Shown here piece by piece: positions 1 through 8,728 of a stretch of DNA of 64,000 nucleotides. Position 1 is the stretch's first letter, and each line of letters starts with the position of its first letter. Source of the stretch: Actinobacteria bacterium IMCC26207 (lineage in GTDB: Bacteria > Actinomycetota > Acidimicrobiia > Acidimicrobiales > Microtrichaceae); the NCBI GenBank assembly GCA_001025035.1, contig LCZK01000009.1, forward strand, positions 186,001-250,000, in the 5' to 3' direction. The position numbers and the translations under genes were made by a program. The notes beneath the pieces are model-generated. The model had not been told where the DNA came from and ran no database searches. It saw only the letters and a list, made by a program, of their open reading frames with translations.

Positions 1-588
1 GTACTTGCCGTTCGAGACAAGGCCCTGCGCAACTCGCAGTACTTCTATCTGACCGATTGGACTGGCGGAAAGTACTGCTCCCCTGGCATGGACGGCTCTC
101 GTTCCCTCGGACTGCTCGCAGCAACTTGGGCATCCATGGTCGCCTACGGCAAGGACGGCTACCTGTCGCACGCCAAAGCAATCTTCTCTACGGCAGACAA
201 AATGAAGGCTGCCGTCAACTCGCATTCTGAGCTACGGATCATCGGTGCTCCGACCTTCTGCTTCGCCTTCACTTCCGATTTGTTCGACATTTATCACGTC
301 AATGACTTCATGCGGTTGCGAGGGTGGAGGTTCAACGGCCAGCAGTACCCCAACTCGATCCACATGGCGGTGACAGGACCACAAACCCAGCCGGGTCTGG
401 CCGAGAAGTTCGCTGCTGACCTGGACGAGGCAGTGCAGTACGGGATCGAACGCAAGGACGAACCAGCAGGAAGCGCTGCGATCTACGGCGGAGTCAGCGG
501 TGGAATCACTGATGAGGTTGATGAGTTCATCAAGGTAGTTATGGCCGACATGATGGACACCCAACAATCGCTTCCCCCACTGGTCTAA
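1..588 (+). CDS. Sphingosine-1-phosphate lyase-like PLP enzyme, C-terminal part
   Basis: The reading frame is open from the first base of the window, so the 5' part, including the PLP lysine, lies outside. The 195 visible residues resemble the C-terminal half of sphinganine/sphingosine-1-phosphate lyases in the group II decarboxylase superfamily. Signs are the stretch around YFYLTDWTGGKYCSPGMDGS, a hydrophobic helix LGLLAATWASMVAYG, and the small-domain segments DIYHVNDFMRLRGWRF and SAAIYGG. Family members cleave phosphorylated long-chain bases or decarboxylate amino acids using PLP. The bacterial substrate cannot be read from this fragment. It ends 28 bases before the pirin gene on the same strand. 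Confidence 0.8.
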   Translation, partial: VLAVRDKALRNSQYFYLTDWTGGKYCSPGMDGSRSLGLLAATWASMVAYGKDGYLSHAKAIFSTADKMKAAVNSHSELRIIGAPTFCFAFTSDLFDIYHVNDFMRLRGWRFNGQQYPNSIHMAVTGPQTQPGLAEKFAADLDEAVQYGIERKDEPAGSAAIYGGVSGGITDEVDEFIKVVMADMMDTQQSLPPLV

Positions 589-616
589 CTACTAGGCCCG
601 AACGGACTGCCTTCAG

Positions 617-1657
617 ATGTCTCAGCACCCGGTTCTGCAAACTGTTTCGCTCGGCCCACAGTGGCCAACAATTGATCCGTTCCTCTTCTGCGCGCATCAC
701 GATGATGCCTACCCCGAGGGCAACGCCGAGTTCGGCCCAGCGGCTTCGCTCGAGGGACGGCAGATGGGGTCTGACTTTGCGGGCAAGGACGGCTGGCGGA
801 TGTACCACGGGTCGGCCGTTCCTGGGTTTCCGCAGCATCCTCACCGCGGGTTCGAGACCGTAACGTTTGTTCGGAAGGGCTTGATTGACCACTCGGACTC
901 ACTGGGTGCCGCTGCCAGATTCGGTGCAGGCGATGTGCAGTGGTTGACTGCCGGAAACGGGATTGTGCACTCGGAGATGTTTCCCCTGCTCAGCCCCAGC
1001 AGCCCGAATCCAGCTGAGTTGTTTCAGATTTGGCTGAACCTGCCAGCCGAAGACAAGTTGGTGGAGCCGTACTTCACCATGTTGTGGAATCATCAGATTC
1101 CGCGTGTGGAGTTCACCGACTCTGCAGGATGCACCACCGAGGTCACGGTCATTGCAGGAACTCTCCCCAACAACAGTTGCGAAGCGCCACAACCGCCTCC
1201 CAGCTCGTGGGCAGCGCGGGCCGACTCAGATGTTGCGATCTGGTCGATCCGTATGCAGGCTGGCGCAAGCTGGACGCTGCCGGCAGCGCTTGGCCCAGAC
1301 ACGGCGCGAATCTTGTATTTCTTTGAGGGATCCACGCTGACCGTCGCGGACGAGCAGTACCAGTCAGATACGGGCCTCGCTATTGCTTCGGACTGCGAGA
1401 TTGAATTGGTTGCAGGTGAGCAAGCAGTTGAGCTTTTGTTGCTGCAAGGCCGACCAATCGGCCAACCAGTGGCGCAGCACGGTCCCTTTGTTATGAACAC
1501 TCGAGCCGAACTTGAGCAGGCCTTCGAGGACTACCGGCGGACCGAGTTTGGTGGATGGCCGTGGCCAGAGGATGGCCCGGTTCACGGAGCAGAACCCAAG
1601 CGCTTTGCTCGCCATACAGACGGCCGAGTCGAAGAGCCAGATTCTCTTTCAGCGTAA
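617..1657 (+). CDS. Pirin family protein
   Basis: This is a bicupin of the pirin family (346 aa; relatives are usually 230-340). The N-terminal cupin has the family signature HPHRGFET, with metal ligands His74 and His76, followed by the DHSDS turn. The motif AGNGIVHSEM supplies the other two ligands, His118 and Glu120. The C-terminal pirin_C cupin starts near residue 190. Bacterial pirins bind a metal and some, such as E. coli YhhW, have quercetinase activity; the role here is unknown. The stop codon lies inside the end of the convergent rlmI-like gene, with a 9-bp overlap. Confidence 0.9.
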   Translation: MSQHPVLQTVSLGPQWPTIDPFLFCAHHDDAYPEGNAEFGPAASLEGRQMGSDFAGKDGWRMYHGSAVPGFPQHPHRGFETVTFVRKGLIDHSDSLGAAARFGAGDVQWLTAGNGIVHSEMFPLLSPSSPNPAELFQIWLNLPAEDKLVEPYFTMLWNHQIPRVEFTDSAGCTTEVTVIAGTLPNNSCEAPQPPPSSWAARADSDVAIWSIRMQAGASWTLPAALGPDTARILYFFEGSTLTVADEQYQSDTGLAIASDCEIELVAGEQAVELLLLQGRPIGQPVAQHGPFVMNTRAELEQAFEDYRRTEFGGWPWPEDGPVHGAEPKRFARHTDGRVEEPDSLSA

Positions 1658-2926
1658 CGGCAAGACCCGGGCAAAAATCGCCTTGAGGTATGCGCCTTGC
1701 GGGAAGGTGTCTGGGTGATCGATTGCGTGCGTGGTGTGACTGATTCCATCAAGCTGAACGCCAGATCGATACGCAGCATCACCCACTGACTCCATGAATT
1801 GTTCAGAGGTGACTCGGGCCGAGCAAGAGGCCTGCACCAACATGCCCCCCGAGTTCAGGAGTCTGACCGCCAACTCTGTCAACTTGCCATAGGCACGCAG
1901 GGCGCCATCGATCTGATCCTGCTTTGAGGCAAAGGAGGGTGGGTCGACAATGACCATGTCAAAGAGCCTGCCGGCCTCGATCATTTGAGACATGACGGTC
2001 ATGGCATCACCAACGGAGACTTGGTGAGTGCAAGCGCGCACGGCTGCACGCCCTGCGTTTCGAGCCATATTGCGCTTGGCTGAATCAATTGCTGCAGCGC
2101 TGATGTCGACGCTGTGGACTAATGCTGCCGCCCCAGCAGCAGCGTTCACCGAGAACCCGCCAGTGCAGCAGTACACATCAAGCACGCGAGAACCTTGGGC
2201 TAGCGAACGAACCCGCGCACGGTTGTCGCGCTGATCCAAGAAGAACCCTGTCTTCTGACCGTGGATAACATCCGCTTCGAATCGCAGGTCATTTTCGATG
2301 AAGGCAACGGCCTGTTCTGGTAGCTCTCCGAACAGGGCTACGCCGTCTCTCAGCGCAGCGCCACGGAACAGGAATTGCTGTCCGGGATTCTGCAAGCCTC
2401 TAGCTAAACGCAACACCACTGCGGTTGGGTCAAATACCTCGGCGATGCTGCTGAGAATTTGTTCGAGATGAGGGAACCAGGCTGCGCTATACAGCTTGAG
2501 GACATAGGTATCGGCGTAGCGGTCAAGCACCAAACCGGGCAGCGAATCATTCTCGCCGTGAACGCAGCGGTAACCCGTCGTATGGGTTGGATCGAATGCG
2601 CCGAGTCGCAGTTCCTGTGCAGCAGTCAGACGCTGCGTCCAGAAAGAAGAATCAATCTGAACAGGCTTTCCATGGTGAAGAATCTTGATACTGATTGCCG
2701 AGTCTGGGTCATAGAGCCCAATCGCCATGAACTCACGGCGCTCATCAAAGATCACGGCAAGGTCGCCCGCCTTGCCGCCCGGCTTACCGCCCGGCTTGAG
2801 CGAGGTGATTGAGTTGTTGAATACCCAAGGGTGGCCGCCGCGAATCTGCCGAGCAGCATCTTTGGTAACTCGCACGGCCAAGCGGTCGACTGCTGCGGTC
2901 TGGGTAACTGGCTCGCTCTGACTCAT
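1649..2926 (-). CDS. rlmI: Class I rRNA large-subunit methyltransferase, RlmI-type
   Basis: The protein is a SAM-dependent methyltransferase of the RlmI family, whose E. coli member makes m5C1962 in 23S rRNA. It begins with a PUA-like RNA-binding segment (AARQIRGGHPWVFNNSI). The Rossmann domain follows, with SAM motif LDVYCCTGGFSVNAAAG, motif IV IVDPPSFAS, and the late cysteine motif QASCSARV. I placed the start at the ATG at 2926 (MSQSEPV), because the upstream extension has no family-like sequence and runs into the tetR gene. A 12-bp tandem repeat encodes KPGGKPGGKAG in the N-terminal domain. The gene overlaps convergent pirin by 9 bp. Confidence 0.88.
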   Translation of the reverse strand: MSQSEPVTQTAAVDRLAVRVTKDAARQIRGGHPWVFNNSITSLKPGGKPGGKAGDLAVIFDERREFMAIGLYDPDSAISIKILHHGKPVQIDSSFWTQRLTAAQELRLGAFDPTHTTGYRCVHGENDSLPGLVLDRYADTYVLKLYSAAWFPHLEQILSSIAEVFDPTAVVLRLARGLQNPGQQFLFRGAALRDGVALFGELPEQAVAFIENDLRFEADVIHGQKTGFFLDQRDNRARVRSLAQGSRVLDVYCCTGGFSVNAAAGAAALVHSVDISAAAIDSAKRNMARNAGRAAVRACTHQVSVGDAMTVMSQMIEAGRLFDMVIVDPPSFASKQDQIDGALRAYGKLTELAVRLLNSGGMLVQASCSARVTSEQFMESVGDAAYRSGVQLDGISHTTHAIDHPDTFPQGAYLKAIFARVLPLR

Positions 2927-2939
2927 AGCAACAACACTC

Positions 2940-3587
2940 TCACTTCGAGCGAGAGTGCACTGCTTTCGGCTGCACCGCTTTCTGGGGTTTCTTAGGCAGG
3001 TGCCGGAGACCCATCCATGACAGCGCAGAAATATGTGAAGCAACTTCGTCGGCCGACATTTTGGGGTTATCAACCCACCATTGACCCACAAAAGTGACCA
3101 TACCGATCAGGCTCTGCGCGTAGATGGGTGCCGCTTTGGGGTCGTAGCCCGCACGCTTGAATTCTTCGGTAAAGACGTTGCCAACCCGAAACCCAACCTC
3201 GGCTAATAGGTTGGCGAGGCCGCTCTTCGTAGGCGAATCGCGAGACAGCACGGCGAACCCATCGGGGCGTTCCTCCACGTATTTCATAAAGGCAAGCGCC
3301 GCACCTTCAATACGCTCGCGAGGAGGACCCGTAGAGATGGCTACCGAGATGTGCTCGATCACATAATCCATCTCTCGATCCACGATGACTGCATAGAGGC
3401 CCTCTTTGCCACCAAAGTGTTCATAGATGATGGGCTTGGAGATTTTGGCCCGCTCGGCAATTTCTTCGACCGAGGTTGCCTCAAAACCCTTCTCGGCGAA
3501 GACCTTTCTGCCAACCTCAACAAGTTGGTTTCTTCGCTCTCCGGCAGACAGCCGGGTACGTGTGCCATCTGCCATAGAGACAACCAT
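2940..3587 (-). CDS. TetR/AcrR family transcriptional regulator
   Basis: About 215 residues with an N-terminal TetR helix-turn-helix: RNQLVEVGRKVFAEKGFEAT, then VEEIAERAKISKPIIYEHFG, where the last motif is the classic recognition-helix end. The C-terminal ligand domain includes FVGQWWVDNPKMSADEVA, a type found in actinobacterial regulators. It is divergent from the fatty-acid desaturase. Four evenly spaced palindromes begin 2 bp upstream of the start used here, so autoregulation together with control of the desaturase is likely (inference). The start may instead be the ATG at 3575 (MADGT), because neither candidate has a clear ribosome-binding site. The ligand is unknown; an acyl-CoA or fatty acid would fit the target. 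Confidence 0.9.
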   Translation of the reverse strand: MVVSMADGTRTRLSAGERRNQLVEVGRKVFAEKGFEATSVEEIAERAKISKPIIYEHFGGKEGLYAVIVDREMDYVIEHISVAISTGPPRERIEGAALAFMKYVEERPDGFAVLSRDSPTKSGLANLLAEVGFRVGNVFTEEFKRAGYDPKAAPIYAQSLIGMVTFVGQWWVDNPKMSADEVASHISALSWMGLRHLPKKPQKAVQPKAVHSRSK

Positions 3588-3588
3588 A

Positions 3589-3647
3589 CTACGATGGCGT
3601 AGGTTACGTCATGGTAAGTTACGATGCAGTAAGCTACGCAAAAGTAA
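3589..3647. promoter_or_regulatory. Array of four phased palindromic operators (TetR type)
   Basis: Four inverted repeats of the form YTAC-N6-GTAR lie at 3589-3602, 3604-3617, 3619-3632 and 3634-3647. Each is 14 bp and each pair is separated by a single G, so the period is exactly 15 bp. The two central sites have perfect TTAC/GTAA arms. The outer ones are CTAC/GTAG and CTAC/GTAA. The array fills the space between the tetR start and the desaturase, ending 57 bp before the desaturase ATG. This looks like a cooperative binding region for the adjacent TetR protein. The geometry is seen directly; the binding protein is inferred. Confidence 0.75.
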
Positions 3648-3704
3648 CCAAACTGCGACACCACGAATCTGACCGTCAAGAATCCCCGACATCTGAGGAA
3701 CGCC

Positions 3705-4757
3705 ATGACTGATTACATGACTCCCCCAACGACCGAAGAAACCCGCAAGCAGATCAAAGCTGATTTGCCCGCCGACACCTTTGAGCGTCAACCACAGCGA
3801 GCGCTGTGGTTCATTCCACTTGTTGCAACTGCACTCGCTGCGGGAACCACCATCATCGTTGTCCGGCCGCCTTGGTACTTCTGCGTGCTGCTTGGACTCG
3901 TCATGGGTCAGTGCTTTGCGTCAATGGGATTCTTGGCGCACGAGGTGCTCCATGGTGCAGTCGTTAAATCCAAGGGCCTGCAGTACTTTCTGGGCTACCT
4001 AGGGTTCGCACCCATGCTGGTATCCCCCTCGCTCTGGCGGGTCTGGCATAACCAGATTCACCATGGAAAAACCAATATGGGTAACTCCGATCCAGACAGT
4101 TTTGGCACCGTTTCAAGATTCGAAAAGGCACCCTCCACTCGCTTTGTGGCCCGCCTAGCACCCGGATCAAGGCACTGGTCGAGCGTGTTCTTTTTCGCTT
4201 ACTGGTTCACCTTCCACGGCCAAGTCGTTCTGTGGATTCAGGCCAAGTACATGCGGACCTTTGCACGCTTCAATCGCCGCCGAGCCATCATCGATAGCGC
4301 TGTCTGCCTAGCCTTGTGGATCACCGTAGGTATCTTGGCGGGACCGTTCTACTCCCTGTTCGTCATCGCAATTCCCGTGATGCTGACTAACGCTCTGGTC
4401 ATGGGCTACATCGCCACCAACCACTTCATGCGGCCGATGACCAAGTCGAATGACCCCATCGAGAACTCGATGAGCGTGACCACACTGCCCATCATTGATC
4501 GCTTGCACTTCAACTTCAGCCACCATGTTGAGCATCACCTGTTCCCCAATATGAGCGCAAAGCATGCGCCTCGCCTGCGGACCTGGCTTGAAGAGAACGA
4601 GAACGATCGTTACGTAACGCCTAACCATGCAGTTGCTATTGCGTATCTGTATCGCACCCCTCGCGTGTACCTAGATGCAACAACCTTGTGCGATCCCGAG
4701 GACCCTCAAGGCCCCTACAGAGCAGACACTCGCGAGCTAGCTGAGATTCTGCATTAG
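3705..4757 (+). CDS. Membrane fatty acid desaturase
   Basis: A 350-residue integral-membrane di-iron desaturase of the FA_desaturase family. It has the three histidine boxes: HEVLH (79-83), HNQIHH (115-120) and HHVEHH (273-278). Hydrophobic helices lie at about 33-53, 58-76, 160-180 and 195-237. Family members insert a double bond into an acyl chain using O2 and an electron donor; no ferredoxin or reductase gene is adjacent. The ATG at 3705 has a GAGGAA ribosome-binding site 4 bases upstream. The divergent TetR gene and the palindrome array suggest repression in response to a lipid-related ligand. Regiospecificity cannot be read from the sequence. Confidence 0.92.
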   Translation: MTDYMTPPTTEETRKQIKADLPADTFERQPQRALWFIPLVATALAAGTTIIVVRPPWYFCVLLGLVMGQCFASMGFLAHEVLHGAVVKSKGLQYFLGYLGFAPMLVSPSLWRVWHNQIHHGKTNMGNSDPDSFGTVSRFEKAPSTRFVARLAPGSRHWSSVFFFAYWFTFHGQVVLWIQAKYMRTFARFNRRRAIIDSAVCLALWITVGILAGPFYSLFVIAIPVMLTNALVMGYIATNHFMRPMTKSNDPIENSMSVTTLPIIDRLHFNFSHHVEHHLFPNMSAKHAPRLRTWLEENENDRYVTPNHAVAIAYLYRTPRVYLDATTLCDPEDPQGPYRADTRELAEILH

Positions 4758-4766
4758 CTGCGAAAA

Positions 4767-5282
4767 CTACCGTGGGTCAAAGCTCAGGTGTTGGGTCACG
4801 TCACCCCAAGCTTGAGGCATCATGACGCGGGCTGTGAATCTCAACGACCCATCGATTCGCCTCAGTGTGTCCACGTACCTGCCAACCACCACAGGCTGAA
4901 GTGGTAAGGAATCGGTGGCTTGAAACACGGTAAAGCGAGACCGCATCTGAAGCTCATCCGGGCCAGTGGACTCGACAATCACATTCGTAATCACGTGCGC
5001 AGTCAGCGGGGTTCCATCAGCGTGTCGCAGGGTCATGGCCGAGTACAAGGCGAGCATTTCTGCTTTGCCTTGGGCGATGCGATTGCCAGACTCGTCGAGC
5101 AGTTCCGCATCAGCTAGCAACTCGGCTAACCCCTCAAAGTCACCAGCGTCGATGAACTCGGCATAACGAGCCAGAAGTTCTGCAGCTTCTGCTTTGTCCT
5201 CTGCGGAGACTCGACTCTGGCCGATTGTCTTTTGGGTGCTGTCAGGCTCGGAGGATGGCAGGGGCGAATTCGTCATCTCCAT
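4767..5282 (-). CDS. SnoaL-like / NTF2-fold protein
   Basis: The core, from about SAEDKAEAAELLARYAEFID to FTARVMMPQAWGD, matches the cone-shaped alpha+beta fold of SnoaL-like/NTF2-like proteins. The helix-rich start with DAGDFEGLAELLAD, the central TAHVITNVIVE strand and the MRSRFTVFQA strand are typical. Such proteins are small-molecule isomerases, hydrolases, or non-catalytic ligand binders; no specific function can be assigned. The start is uncertain: ATGs at 5318, 5282 and 5276 are in frame and none has a good ribosome-binding site. It ends 9 bp from the desaturase stop and is divergent from the next gene. Confidence 0.7.
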   Translation of the reverse strand: MEMTNSPLPSSEPDSTQKTIGQSRVSAEDKAEAAELLARYAEFIDAGDFEGLAELLADAELLDESGNRIAQGKAEMLALYSAMTLRHADGTPLTAHVITNVIVESTGPDELQMRSRFTVFQATDSLPLQPVVVGRYVDTLRRIDGSLRFTARVMMPQAWGDVTQHLSFDPR

Positions 5283-5380
5283 ATGCCAGCAGGTTTCGGA
5301 TGCAACTTGCAGGATCATCGGCTTTGCCCTGCCAGAACTAGGGTGAACCGCAACTCGCTGACCATGGGAGAAACAACGAA

Positions 5381-6541
5381 ATGGCACATAACCCGATTGG
5401 CCCGCTCGGAGCAGCAGATGAGGGTTTCACCCATCAGGTTGCCGACACCTTTGCAGTAGTGGGCACTAGCGATCCGGCCTGGACTGAGAAGGTCTGCGCA
5501 ATGGCGATGGCCCGTGATGGGAGCCTGCAAATTGGATTCGGACTTGGCCGCTACCCAAACAGGAATGTGTTGGATGCCTACGCCGCCGTCAGCCAAGGCA
5601 CCCAACAGACAACTGTTCGCAGTAGCCGAAGCTTGTCCTCGGACCCCGAGTCGACCTCTGTTGGCCCCATTCGCTATCAGGTCCTCGAGCCGCTGCAGCA
5701 GGTGCGATTTAGCCTCGAGGCCAACGAGGTGCAGCCCATCTCATTCGAGATCACCTTTGATGGCATCGTGCCGCCGCAGCTTGAGGAGCGCACGCACATG
5801 CGGGATCAGTACCGCGTCTCTGCTGACCTCGTGCGCTATCACCAAACCGGAGTAGCAACTGGTTGGGTTCAACTCGACGGGCAACGCACCGAAGTCAATC
5901 CCGACTCATGGGTCTGCACTCGTGACCACTCCTGGGGAGTCCGATATGACGTAGGCCCACCAACGGTCGACCGCGCAGATTCGACTGCCTTTCCAGCGGG
6001 GGTGGGGTTCATGATGATCTGGTGTCCGGCGCTCATGGAACGACCCGATGGGTCTCGCTATGCATTGCACCTTCATTTCACCTTGGTGCAGATGCCGGGC
6101 TTTGCTCAAAAGACTGTGACTGCTGGGGTTGAACATGTTGATGGCAGCGTGGATCCAATCGTTGATCTTCAGCCCGACCTGCAGTTTGATCCTGAGAACC
6201 GCCGACTGCTCGGCGGCACCGTCATGGGCACCATGCAAGATGGCAGTCAACGGCCCATTCAGATTGAGGTCCTTGGCGACACTGGTGTGCAACTGGGCGC
6301 TGGTTTGTACTTTGGGTTGGACGGCCACCATCACGGCGAGTGGCGAGGTGAGTTCCACCTAGATGGGGAACGCTTCGAGGACTGCAGCGACCCACAGACA
6401 GCCCGGCGTTTGCATCAGATTCGCGACACAGCAGTTCGGGTGATTGACCCCGTGGGTGGCGGGGTTGGTTGGGGAAACTGCCAGCCAATAGCTGCTGGCC
6501 CATGGCCTGAACTTGGTCTTGCTGACGACCCCTGGATGTAG
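5381..6541 (+). CDS. Uncharacterised beta-rich protein with CTRDHSWGVR motif
   Basis: A 386-residue soluble protein with no signal peptide. I recognise the conserved block WVCTRDHSWGVRYDVGPP (residues about 185-202), found in actinobacterial proteins of unknown function that I associate with the DUF7064/DUF7065 group; this family name is from memory. The alternating hydrophobic strands resemble the AttH/lipocalin-like double barrel (inference). GLDGHHHGEWRGEFHLDGE near residue 310 is histidine-rich. The start ATG has a GGGAGA ribosome-binding site. It is divergent from the SnoaL-like gene and convergent with the SDR. Lipid or steroid metabolism is a guess from the neighbours only. Confidence 0.6.
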   Translation: MAHNPIGPLGAADEGFTHQVADTFAVVGTSDPAWTEKVCAMAMARDGSLQIGFGLGRYPNRNVLDAYAAVSQGTQQTTVRSSRSLSSDPESTSVGPIRYQVLEPLQQVRFSLEANEVQPISFEITFDGIVPPQLEERTHMRDQYRVSADLVRYHQTGVATGWVQLDGQRTEVNPDSWVCTRDHSWGVRYDVGPPTVDRADSTAFPAGVGFMMIWCPALMERPDGSRYALHLHFTLVQMPGFAQKTVTAGVEHVDGSVDPIVDLQPDLQFDPENRRLLGGTVMGTMQDGSQRPIQIEVLGDTGVQLGAGLYFGLDGHHHGEWRGEFHLDGERFEDCSDPQTARRLHQIRDTAVRVIDPVGGGVGWGNCQPIAAGPWPELGLADDPWM

Positions 6542-6579
6542 GGCGCTCGCAGTGCTGGTACCCGAGCCTTGACCTCGCT

Positions 6580-7362
6580 TTAGCCGTGGGTTGAAATACC
6601 GCCATCAACCGCAATGATCGAACCCGTTACGTAGCTTCCTGCGCGTGAAGACAAAAACAGCACAGTTCCTGCAACGTCTTCGGGGGTGCCTATCCTGCCG
6701 AGCGGAACTCCCGAGGACACCATTTCTTCGCCGCCTTCAGCATCAAGAATAAAGGCCATCATCTTTGAGGGGAACGGCCCGGGAGCAATCGCATTCACGG
6801 TGACGTGTGAGCTAGCTAGGCGGTGCGCTAGTTGGCGAGTCAGCATGTGGACTGCAGCCTTACTGGCCGAGTACGCATAATTCTCGGTTTCGGGAACACG
6901 AATGCCGTCAACAGAACCAATGTTGATCACGCGGGCTGGGTCATCGCTGCGTGCAGATTTTTTGAGCAGTGGCATGAGTTCGGTAGTCAAAGAGAACACG
7001 GCCTTGAGGTTGGTGGCTAGAACCTTGTCCCATGCCTCGTCTGGGTACTCGAGCAGTGGCGCACCCCAAGTTGCCCCTGCATTGTTCACCAAAATATCAA
7101 CCTGATCCTCACGTGCTTTGACTGCCTGAGCCAGCCCGCTCACGCCCTCAGCTGTTGACAGGTCGGCGGGCAAGGCCACGCAGAACCCAAATGCCGATAA
7201 CTCCTGGGCAACTTGTTCACAGACCTGCGCTTTACGAGAGGAGATGTAGACCTTGGCCCCAGAACGCACAAGACCCTCGGCGATCATGCGGCCGATCCCA
7301 CGTGACCCGCCCGTCACCACGGCAACTTTGTCTTTCACCGAGAACAGATTCTCAATATCCAT
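6580..7362 (-). CDS. SDR family oxidoreductase
   Basis: A classical short-chain dehydrogenase/reductase of about 260 residues. It has the NADP-type cofactor loop TGGSRGIG near residue 18, the NNAG motif (LVNNAGATWG), the catalytic Ser in NIGSVDGI, and YSASK carrying the catalytic Tyr and Lys. The C-terminal part SYVTGSIIAVDGG is typical of FabG-like enzymes. The likely activity is reversible oxidation of a hydroxy-acyl or alcohol substrate with NAD(P)H; the substrate is not determinable. I chose the ATG at 7362, which has an AGGG ribosome-binding site, over a TTG two codons upstream. Confidence 0.88.
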   Translation of the reverse strand: MDIENLFSVKDKVAVVTGGSRGIGRMIAEGLVRSGAKVYISSRKAQVCEQVAQELSAFGFCVALPADLSTAEGVSGLAQAVKAREDQVDILVNNAGATWGAPLLEYPDEAWDKVLATNLKAVFSLTTELMPLLKKSARSDDPARVINIGSVDGIRVPETENYAYSASKAAVHMLTRQLAHRLASSHVTVNAIAPGPFPSKMMAFILDAEGGEEMVSSGVPLGRIGTPEDVAGTVLFLSSRAGSYVTGSIIAVDGGISTHG

Positions 7363-7383
7363 CCGCAAACCCTATCCCTGCGC

Positions 7384-7431
7384 TTTGTCATGCGCCTGAC
7401 CCCCTAGAGGGGGTCAGGCGCATTACGAAAC
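7384..7431. repeat. Dispersed palindromic element, copy 1
   Basis: A perfect 15-bp inverted repeat (7390-7404 and 7409-7423, arm ATGCGCCTGACCCCC) encloses the 4-base loop TAGA. It lies between two minus-strand genes, 42 bp downstream of the AI-2E-family gene, where it could act as its terminator. The same element, about 48 bp long with only a few differences, occurs in the opposite orientation at 24881-24928. There it separates two divergent genes and cannot be a terminator for either. It is therefore best viewed as a REP-like dispersed element. Confidence 0.75.
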
Positions 7432-7465
7432 GGGTTGATCACGACTATCTCGTTGAGATCAATGC

Positions 7466-8632
7466 TTAGGTAGCGCTGTGAGCGAACCGGTCTTGCAGGC
7501 GTGACCACAGACTCGGGCGCTTTGGTTCGGGATTCTCTTCCGGAACAGCGGCGTCGCTACCCCGGAGGTACATGGCCACAGCCTTGATTGCACCAAAGGT
7601 TGGAACAGCAAACAGCGCTCCAACTATTCCGCCGACCGAGAACCCACCAATTGCGGCCAACATGGTCACCGGTGGAGACAAGCTGACGGCTTTGCCCACC
7701 ACGAGCGGAACCAGCACGTGATTGGTAAAGAGCATAAAGACCAAGAACGCGACAGTCATAAAGATCGCAGGCCCCACACCGGCCGTCAGGCTGACGGCAA
7801 ACACCAAGCCAAATCCCAACAGACCACCAATTTGCGGGATCAGAGAGGTGAGCGCTGACCACACACCAAGAAGCGGGCTGAGTGGAACTCCTGCAAGAAG
7901 CGCAGCACTTGCTGTCCAGATTCCGTTCAAAACAGCGACTAGCAAGCTACCGGCGAAATATTTTGCGAGGACTTGGTAGACCACTCGACCGATCCCATCG
8001 GCGGATTCTCTGTGCCCCGGTGGAAGGGCCGAGCGAATGCTGCGCACAAGGCGAGGGCCCTCGAGCATGATTCCCGCCATCAAAAAGAGCGCTAGCACAA
8101 CAGCCCCAAGGCCAAACGATGCTGACTTCAGTAGCCCACCCACTTCTAGTCCACTGCCCCGGCCTGATCTTGCCGAGAATGAGTCAAGGGCCTGGGTCAC
8201 CTTGCCTGGCAAATCTGCCGACTGAATAGATTTGCCAACTAGAGGCAGGTCGCCAAGTGAAGCCACTGTTTTGGGAAGTTGCCGCTGCAAGTTCGAAGAC
8301 TCTTTAACAAGTTGAGGCCCAGCAATGGCAACAAATCCCAATACGACTATCAGCCCAAAGAACAGGACTACTACGACCGAAGGTGCCCGACCCAGCTTGG
8401 CTCGATTCTGCACGGCGTTTACCACCGGATCGAGTGCCATCGCCACGAACAAGGTCACCACGATCAGGGTTACAGCACCAGAGGCCGAACGCACAGTGCT
8501 CCAGATGATCACGAGCACTGTGAGTGAGAGCAGCAGAGTCAAGACACTCTGATCCGCAATGTCCACCGTCAGCCGAGGCGGTTTTTGATCCCGCGAGTCG
8601 ACCACAGGCTGAGGGTCACGCTCACTAGACAT
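7466..8632 (-). CDS. AI-2E family transporter (TqsA/PerM-like permease)
   Basis: A 388-residue polytopic membrane protein of the AI-2 exporter superfamily. After a hydrophilic N-terminus there are paired helices at about 29-75 and 85-108. A soluble region QRQLPKTVASLGDLPLVGK follows, and then a C-terminal block of helices with PLSPLLGVWSALTSLIPQIG and the conserved NHVLVPLVVGKAV and AIGGFSVGGIVGALFAVP. Known relatives export autoinducer-2 or exchange Na+ for H+; the substrate here is unknown. The ATG at 8632 is used. The gene is divergent from a second member of the same family, separated by 96 bp, so the two may share a promoter region. Confidence 0.85.
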   Translation of the reverse strand: MSSERDPQPVVDSRDQKPPRLTVDIADQSVLTLLLSLTVLVIIWSTVRSASGAVTLIVVTLFVAMALDPVVNAVQNRAKLGRAPSVVVVLFFGLIVVLGFVAIAGPQLVKESSNLQRQLPKTVASLGDLPLVGKSIQSADLPGKVTQALDSFSARSGRGSGLEVGGLLKSASFGLGAVVLALFLMAGIMLEGPRLVRSIRSALPPGHRESADGIGRVVYQVLAKYFAGSLLVAVLNGIWTASAALLAGVPLSPLLGVWSALTSLIPQIGGLLGFGLVFAVSLTAGVGPAIFMTVAFLVFMLFTNHVLVPLVVGKAVSLSPPVTMLAAIGGFSVGGIVGALFAVPTFGAIKAVAMYLRGSDAAVPEENPEPKRPSLWSRLQDRFAHSAT

Positions 8633-8728
8633 GCCGCAACCTTAGAATCTGGACTTCAGCAAGTGTGGGAACCCTGCACCATCAAAAACCTGCACACTCA
8701 GAATTCCGCTCTAACAGCGAGCAGTTCA

